Shown here one piece after another: positions 57,097 through 64,000 of a stretch of 64,000 bases of DNA (its first letter is position 1; each line of letters starts with the position of its first letter). A program made the position numbers and the translations under genes. The notes beneath the pieces are model-generated. The model was not told the DNA's origin. It ran no database searches and was given only the letters and a program-made list of their open reading frames with translations. Source of the stretch: Polytrichum commune (lineage: Eukaryota > Streptophyta > Polytrichopsida > Polytrichales > Polytrichaceae); NCBI GenBank assembly GCA_950295325.1, contig OX485809.1, positions 40,949,081-41,013,080 on the forward strand, in the 5' to 3' direction.

Positions 57097-60000
57097 TTGA
57101 TCTACTACGCATCGTCCCGCAACCAGACTGATGCGAGGCCCTTGGAGTTTGGTGGCACAACCATGCCGCTCCCGAGCTCTGCAGTCGGGTCTGATGGGAG
57201 CAACGCCTCCGCACCAAACCAGACGATACCTGCTGCTGCATTTGCTGGCTTAGAGGCACCTGTGGGGGACTCCGCCGCTGATGCAGGAAGTCCAACATCG
57301 GAGTCCGATGCTCGACACTGACACGGAGGGCGTGCAGACTGCATTGTAATTTCGAGCACCTCAGAGGATGGGGGTGCAGAGACGACCAACGATCTCCAAG
57401 AGGTAAGTGTCCCTGACTCAGATGGTGATTATGATGAGGATATTGAGAGTCTAGCATCTAAGAAGAAGCCAAGGAAAAATTATGACCTTACCCGAAAGTT
57501 TCAATTGGAGTGGGCGTGTAAGCTTCCATGGGCAGAGGGTATTTTAACTAACAACGGTAGGTTGCACATGGTGAAGTGCACAGTGTGCTCTACAATGGAG
57601 AAGTCCGATAGATTAATGCAACCTAAGTGGGATACCCTGAAGAAACATGAGGGTAGGCGTAAGGCAACCAGAAACATGCATACCTACAATGTAAAAAAAA
57701 GGTGAGTGGTATATGGCTAAAGACTCTAAGCACAAGAAAAATATGGCCCTGTTCAATGCTAGGGCTCCTGATACTGTGTTGCAGCAACTGAATCAATCTA
57801 ACAGGTTAGAGAGGGAGAAAAAGAAGGTCCAGTTCGCAACCATGTTCCAGATTCTAGCTGATGGTCGTCTAATGCTGGAGTACGAAAGTAGGGCAGCCCT
57901 GTATGAGTTTCTAAATGTGCCAAATTTTCCTAGAATGTATTGGTCAGATAATTATGGTTGGATCATGGCTGAGTTTATGTATGCTGAAGTGAGGACTGCC
58001 ATTTCCAGAGTCCTTGTGGGTGCTAATTATGTGGCACTCACATGTGACGAAGTTAGCACCATAGACAATGGGTCATGGATATCTATCCATGCATATGTTG
58101 TCCAGAATTGGAGTCGTATCCCTTATCTTACTTCACTTGAGAGGGTTGTTGAAGGAGGTGGTTCAGACAACCTAACACAGGTCATCATAGATGCCTTGAC
58201 TGGTGCTGCCAAAATCGAGAGGCTTGCATTGTCCAAAACCTTGTTGTGCTTCGGGGCAAACGGTGTGAGGACTTTCCAAGGTACAAAAACAGGAGTCACT
58301 CAACAAATTCAGAATAAGTACGCTCCATTTGCACTTGGTGTGCATTGCATGGCCCATCGCTGCAACCTGGCCTTCAAAACACTATCTCAGCTCGACATCA
58401 TGAACCGCATTGAAGGTTTGTTGAAGAGCTCCCATGCTTACTTCAAGCATTCGCTGAAGAGGCATTTGGAATTTGTTAAACTGGCTGAACTCATAGAAAC
58501 TAAGGGGCTGAAACTCTTGAAAAATGTAAATACAAGATGGGTCTCCCTAATTGAACCTTTGAGACGTATACTACAAGAATATAGGGTTCTTCTAGCAAAG
58601 ATGAAGGCGGACAGTGTCTCCAAGGAGAAATCTGCACAGGTAAAATGCTTGTTCATCTTATATGTTTTGTTTTGTATTGTTCTTTTTTCTTTTTTCTTTT
58701 TTGCAGTTTTGGTTTTTGCAGTTTGGTTTAGTTTGGCAGGTTTAGGTGCAATTTGTAATGGGCTGCTGGTTTATGTTGCTGCATGGTTTATGTTGTTGTT
58801 GGTTTATGTTGCTACTAATTGGGAATGTGTTGCAGGCTTGGTTCAAGTTTGGGTGCAGGTTAATTTGTTGCAGGTTAGGTGCATGTTAATTTCCTGCTGG
58901 TTTAGGGTAATTTGGTGCAGGTTTAGGTTTGTCTAAGGGTTTAAGGCCTTGTTGCAGGCTATCCTGGACCTGCTCTGTGATCCGACGTGCCTGTTGGGAA
59001 TGACAGCCCTGCTTCCACTAATCGAGGCCCTGGATTCGCTGATTACCTTCTCGCAGAAACGTGATGTGTTCATCTGCGACTTCATTGGTGCAGTGAAGGT
59101 GTGTGAGGGGCAGTTGTATACGTTGTACAATTGCCACTCACAATCATTTACGACTGACGAATTCTTTGTGTTCAAGGGCATTGTCGAAGGCACCCACGAC
59201 CACATTCACACAAGATGAGTGCAGAATGATCCCGAGAATCCAAATATGTTTGATTTGAATTGCAATGAAGAGCACCTCGCATTTGTAGTCAATGGCAGCA
59301 ACATGTATGCCAAGCGCGCAAACGAGGAGACGGGCAGAATGGAGCCCATCACACGTGAAGCATTTGCATCAATTGTAGAAGACGTGAAAAAACAATGCTC
59401 ATGTTTGTGGCCTAAACCCCTATGATATGTTTATGTCATATGACCATATATTATGTTTTTGTTGTGTTTACTAACTAGTTCAAGGTGGTTGTGATTATGT
59501 GGTAGGGGCTGCCGCCCAGCTCATACAAGAGCTCCAACGCCGTTTTCCCGAACATGCAGTTCTAGATGCGCTCGGCATCATCTACCCACAATACTGGTTG
59601 CAGAAAGATGTAGAGATCACATTCTCGAAGCACCTTGACGTTCTGAAAAATTGGTATTGCAATACCAAAGTGCTTGGAAGTGGGGTTGACAAGGAGATCA
59701 TACCTGGCATCCTTGACAGGTGGTCCTTGGATTCTCAGCAAGGGTACTTCAAGATTGCAATGAAGAGTAACGCCCCTGCTGCCATGGAACCTCCTTACGA
59801 CGTCAACCCCGTCACTCGAATATGGCGGACCATATCTGCCTCTAGGGTCCTTGCACATGGTTTTCCAGAATATTTGAAGCTTGCAGAAATCACGCTGGTC
59901 CATGTCATTGGAAGTGTGGAAGACGAGCGTGTATTCTCGTCTGTGTCCTTCTTGAAGAGCAAACTCCGCAACTCCCTTGACCCCCACCTTGGACTAGTAG

Positions 60001-60113
60001 TTGGCATGTATATCCAAAATTTGTACACCCTGCAAAACTTTCCTTATGATGTTGTCTTCGACAGTTGGACCAATGCTGCACCAGTGAATGGCCGCTATGG
60101 CCTTTCTGCGTAG
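57097..60113 (+). pseudogene. hAT-family transposase, inactivated
   Basis: Pieces in order: 57097-57705 (acidic N terminus, then a BED-like DNA-binding region with CTVCSTMEKS and TLKKHEGRRKA), 57701-58639, 58958 to about 59415, and 59506-60113. The last is the hATC dimerisation region, with SVEDERVFSSVSFLKSKLR. Catalytic features: LTCDEVSTIDNGSW keeps the first Asp, but LCFGANGVRTFQGTKTGV has Asn where the family has Asp. Breaks: in-frame TGA at 57319 and 59216, and an 8-base A run (57693-57700) shifting the frame by one. An intron is likely at 58640-58957 (GTAAAA to TTGCAG). The third-to-fourth junction (about 59415-59505) is less clear. No ATG start is certain. Confidence 0.85.
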
Positions 60114-60923
60114 AATTCTCAAAAGCATCAATGAACTCATATTGTCAAGCCACATAACCTGAAGCTCGAACTTCCACATTCTTGCAGAAGTTGCACTTAT
60201 TTTGTGCAGTGCAGACCTTGTGTGCTAATTATGTGCAGGTTCTGTTGCAGATGGCTGCATGGAGAACTCCAGCCATATGACTTTTGGGGTTGCATTATAA
60301 TTGTTGGTGTATATTCTTATACTCATTTTCGCATCGGAGTGTGTGTGTGTGTGTGTGTGTTGTTTTGCACGTCAATGGGTGGAATTTTGCGATTTAGCTA
60401 GCCTCACTCCATCCCATTTATTAACACACACCGTATCGGCATGGCATCCCATTTTTTACATATTGTTGTATAAATTTGAACTCATTGCAGCATCGGAGTG
60501 TGTGTTTGTGTGTTGTTTTGCAGGTAGGCAAGACGTGAAGATTGATAGTGGAAGCCGGATTGCACTTCAACATATAGATTTAGAGGCTATATGACCATAT
60601 GTTATAGCATTTACTCGCCATATGACCACTGAAATAACTTGAAATTGTCATTTTACTAGGCATGAACTTCTAGGAAAAGCCAGAATACCTTAGTGTTGGG
60701 CAAATTGTCGCCCGCATTTTACTATATTTCAATAAAGATCATCGCCAACATTTTTCCACAATTTTCCACATATTGTTTGTGCAAGTAGCCACATATATTC
60801 AATTTTGTGAGCATTGTTGCCAAAAAAATTAGCTTCAAATTCAACATACTCGCCACTATTGAAAAATGTAATGCTTGTTCTGTAACCAGATGATCAAGTT
60901 CCAAAAAAACAAAAAAAAGGTTG

Positions 60924-62071
60924 GTGCCAATCCACCAATTCGTCTTCGTCTCCGGCAGCCTCCACCTAAGCCGCTCCTTCCTTCATCGCCTACGTTTACA
61001 AGCACGATGGCATCTTCAGTGTCGTCTTGTCATGCTCCCATCACACCAACCTTTCCGTCCAGTTCTAGCTGTGACATTGTTGAGAAATAGAGGTTGGCCC
61101 ACCACTTTTCACACTATCACAGTTGGAGATGCCGACATATGGTGCAAGAAGTGGCCGGCATGATCAACCCCTCGTGCTCCAATCGCACCAAACTTTCCGT
61201 CCAGTTCTAGCTGTGAAGTTGCTAGGGATTATGTTGAGAATTAGAGGTTAGTTCACCACTTTTCACATTGTTACAGCCGGAGATGTCAATGGATGATGCT
61301 AGAAGTGGCCGGTGTGATCAACCCCTCATCCTCCGATCACACCAACGTTTCCCGTCCAGTTCTAGTTGTGACATTGTTGAGAAATAGAGGTTGGCCCACC
61401 ACTTTTCACACTATTACAGTTGGAGATGCCAACATATGATGCCAGAACTGGCCGGCATGATCAGCCCCTTGTGTTCTAATCGCACCAAACTTTCCGTCCG
61501 GTTCTAGCCATGGATTTGTAGGGATTATGTTGAGAATTCAAGGTTGGCCCACCAAGGTTGGTTCACATTGTTACAAGCGGAGATACCGACGGATGGTGCC
61601 AGAAGTGGCCGGTGTGATCAACGCCTCACTCATGTGATGCTCCTGTTCTCAACTTCCTTTAACATGTGCCGATGTCATTCAATTAGTTTTTTTTTTTTTT
61701 TTTTTGGTTCTCCAACTTCTATTTATTAGGTTCATGTCTTCAAAGTTGTGTTATATCAACAAAGTTACGATGAAACATCAATAAAAACTGCATTGAATAT
61801 CGGACCTCTCTTGATTTAATTAAGATGTTTTCATAAATACATGTTTGTTGGTTTCTTTTTTGACAATCCCAAACAACTAGTTTTAGAATGGTATGACCCG
61901 TCAATCATAAAATAAAATAAAATACACAATGACATGGAGCAGCTCGCGAGGAAGGCAGATGGAGGAAATTATGGAGGAGCTGCTCAAAGACCATAAAGGC
62001 CACCAAATCGGGCAACAACGAAATTTCTGTATTTTTAAACAGTCCAAACAATTCACTACACCGTTTATGGC
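60924..62071 (+). repeat. Dispersed repeat R1, copy B, right part, with 4-unit internal array
   Basis: Resumes at the second GTGCCAAT and matches 49018-50007 to CCGTTTATGGC. The internal array has four ~150-bp units (about 61036-61640), one more than copy A; the extra unit is the first. A T run lies at about 61687-61705. Flanking similarity to copy A stops abruptly at 62071 / 50007. Confidence 0.88.
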
Positions 62072-62514
62072 TAAAACCAACACCCCACCCAAAATCAACA
62101 CCTATTAACGGCTCCCAATTGTCAACACTCTACTATTTTGAACCGTTCCCCATGATGTAATAGTGTCCGGGCCCACATAGTAACGGTTTTAGGTGCCATT
62201 AGTGGCACCACCTCATAGCAACCTCCACTTCCTCCATGTAGGGTAGGTAACGGGCTTCACTCTACATCAGGTTAATTGAAGGTCGGTTTAGGGTGACTTG
62301 TCAATGCCTATTCTAGCCATTCTATACATAGGGGGAAATGACTCTAGCCACTCTATTTACAAAGCCAAGGAGGTAGGCACACAAAGCACAAAGGAGGTAG
62401 TTCTAGACATAAAGGGGGTTGGTACCCGGTATGGAAGGTGATGGATTTACAAGCGAACTGGTGGGATAATGGAGGTGGCCATGTGGCTTTGCACACCGTT
62501 ACTAGTTGCGCTTA

Positions 62515-62941
62515 GGGCGTCTCCAGCAGCCTCGCCATGGGGCATGCCAACGCCAAAAATGGGGCATCCCGGGTTCTTAGGTGGCGGTACCGGCATAAAT
62601 TGAGCCCCACCAATGTCCGGTCTGGCATAATTTAGAACCGGCCCGGGTATAGTAAAGGCCTTCCAACGCCATAAATGGTTCATATGGCGACCCTCCTCCG
62701 GCCCGCCAAGAGATTACTTTAATATCAGATACTCCGATATCCTACTTTATCCCATGTCAGATAATAGGTGTCGTTGTCTTATTGATTGCTTCCTAATTAT
62801 ACTGGGGGTATGCCTAGGCTTTGGTGGGCTCTGACTCAAGATGAGTTGCCCCGCCCAAGATGGAGGGCTCCCCAAACACCCTAAACACCATATAATACAT
62901 TATTTTTGGCGGGTTGCTTACTATCTCTCCTGGGCATGCCC
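62515..62941. mobile_element. PIF/Harbinger-like (Tourist-type) MITE, 427 bp, TTA duplication
   Basis: The left end GGGCGTCTCCAGCAG and, inverted, the right end GGGCATGCCCAGGAG match at 11 of 15 positions. TTA flanks both sides (62512-62514 and 62942-62944). It is locally GC-rich, with no transposase. TTA duplication and GGSC termini are typical of PIF/Harbinger-type MITEs. Confidence 0.7.
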
Positions 62942-63059
62942 TTAGTCTAGCTTGGGTCTAGTACCCGACTATATTATGTTGGTTCTAGACAATGAAGCTA
63001 AGAGTCCTCATCATATGCAAGGTCGTCATACACAAGGTCTATGAATTGGTTTAAAGAAA

Positions 63060-63822
63060 CTACACTAAATAGGATGTTTAGTGTTTGATTTGTCGTGTAA
63101 ATAGCGATCGTGTGTCACTACAGCTCGAGTACCAACCACCACTAACAAACAACACTAAAACATAGCAAAGTCACACATAAACTACACACCTCGACAGGGA
63201 AGGAAGAAAGTCAAACTCTAAATCTCTCTTCAAATGCACACAATGAATCAAGCTATCTCTCATTCCATCACGGGAGAATCCAAGAGTGTAAGTAGGGAGA
63301 GAAGAACTCAAGATTTATTGCAAAAAATATGCAATCTTCACCTCACACAAGCTTTTTCCACACACTCACTCACTCACAAGACTTGACTTGGCAAGAATGC
63401 CAAGCCAAGGAGGAGGCTCCTCACTTAGGAGCCTTCCTCTGCACATCTAGATTCATCCATCCAAATCTAGATGGATGAAACCCAACGGATAAGGTACGGC
63501 CGTCGACGCCGCATACCGTAACAAATTATATTTAATGTTGTTACCACCCTACCTTATTCAACACTAATTTTCAATTCTTTCATAATTAGAGTTTAGAAGA
63601 TTTGCTAGAAGATATCTTGGACTTCTCCTTTTATCATTGTTAAATTTTATTTTCATATCTTTACTAACACTAAATTCAGACATGAAACTTCCACATATTA
63701 CCATAGTTGATATTTAGTGTTTGATTTTACATTTAATGTTACTTATTTTCATAGGGTTATTGATATTTAGTGTACACACTCATATTTAGTGTATCAAACA
63801 CTAAATATCCTATTTAGTGTAG
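63060..63822. mobile_element. MITE with ~30-bp TIRs (CTACACTAAATA family), 763 bp
   Basis: The left end CTACACTAAATAGGATGTTT and the inverse of the right end CTACACTAAATAGGATATTT continue to match through AGTGTTTGAT, with one difference over 30 bp. The interior is AT-rich, with extra TATTTAGTGT motifs near 63710-63790. There is no coding sequence. Same outer motif as 35052-35472. Confidence 0.85.
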
Positions 63823-64000
63823 TGGTTCTGACTTTGAATATTCATCAAATATTCAAGTAAGGATAAAAATAGGCGTTGATTTATTTATACCTATGTTTAG
63901 CCTGAACACACACATTGCATGGCCATATGTATGTGCAAGAGCTTGAAGTATTGGTTTTAGCACCCTCTACCTTAGGTTCAATTGTCTAAGGCCACTATCA

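Larger units (their letters stand above)
55632..60923 (+). mobile_element. hAT transposon, 5292 bp, inserted in R1 copy B
   Basis: The target duplication GTGCCAAT flanks it at 55624-55631 and 60924-60931. Uninterrupted R1 copy A has this sequence once (49018-49025). The ends are CAGCCCTTTTTTTT on the left and, inverted, CAACCTTTTTTTTG on the right, short TIRs of hAT type. An 8-bp duplication is the hAT hallmark. It contains G-rich subterminal repeats (56337-56960) and a decayed hAT transposase (57097-60113). The right part has a (GT)10 run near 60343-60361. Confidence 0.94.

Noticed and set aside
57693-57710. Splice donor AAG|GTGAGT in the hAT transposase in place of a frameshift
   Set aside because: The donor is strong, but sequence immediately after it (GEWYMAKDSKHKKN) continues sensible protein in the adjacent frame and no acceptor nearby is needed. 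A one-base change in the A run explains it more simply.
62447-62683. 78-codon minus-strand frame
   Set aside because: Lies largely within the TTA-flanked GC-rich MITE at 62515-62941 and has no family signal.

Overview
This window is nuclear DNA of a land plant. The support is a set of plant genes whose exons carry GT-AG (and GC-AG) splice sites: an NPH3-type BTB protein, ABA4 (neoxanthin synthesis, with an apparent plastid-targeting leader), a secreted bulb-type (GNA) lectin and a mitochondrial CcmH-like sequence. Genes are sparse, transposons of many classes are abundant, and the DNA is AT-rich. A single-domain GNA lectin and pogo-type transposases would fit a non-seed plant (fern, lycophyte or bryophyte), but the species cannot be fixed from this sequence.

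Layout. 1-1942: the 5' half of an NPH3-family gene on the minus strand, running off the left edge, with a GC-richer non-coding stretch and a ~200-bp tandem repeat upstream of it (to about 5700). 6.0-15 kb: a dense nest of short transposons (two pogo-like elements, a Mutator-like insertion inside one of them, a tRNA-derived SINE with a 17-bp target duplication, foldback MITEs and a MITE holding its own tandem array). 15-20.6 kb: AT-rich, no gene seen. 20.7-22.7 kb: a decayed LINE with an RNase H domain. 23.0-25.5 kb: another pogo-like element and a 220-240 bp satellite. 25610-29665: a complete 4.06-kb pogo-like transposon with 25-bp terminal repeats, a TA duplication, a DDD transposase with one frameshift, and exons of an unrelated host-like gene on the opposite strand. 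29.7-37 kb: gene-poor, with MITEs and a 3 x 201-bp tandem repeat. 37-45.5 kb is the main genic block, all on the minus strand: the lectin (2 exons), possible unidentified exons, ABA4 (7 exons) and another possible set of exons. 45.6-50 kb: a LINE fragment, a 68-bp minisatellite and the first copy of a dispersed repeat called R1 here. 50.9-52.8 kb: a truncated CcmH-like gene and a glycine-rich secreted protein gene. 55.3-62.1 kb: a second R1 copy split by a 5.29-kb hAT transposon whose 8-bp target duplication and empty site are both visible. 62.5-63.8 kb: two more MITEs.

The cellular genes serve separate pathways: phototropin signalling (NPH3 family), carotenoid/abscisic acid precursor synthesis (ABA4), carbohydrate binding (lectin), cell wall or extracellular matrix (glycine-rich protein) and mitochondrial cytochrome c maturation (the CcmH relic). 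Nothing suggests a gene cluster or operon. The most notable observations are the pogo element carrying host-like exons, the nested hAT/R1 insertion with its empty site, a pogo remnant ending in a PCNA-binding (PIP) motif, the CcmH relic lacking one active-site cysteine, and a GC-AG intron in ABA4. All exon calls were made by eye from splice sites and family resemblance; no search or alignment program was run.
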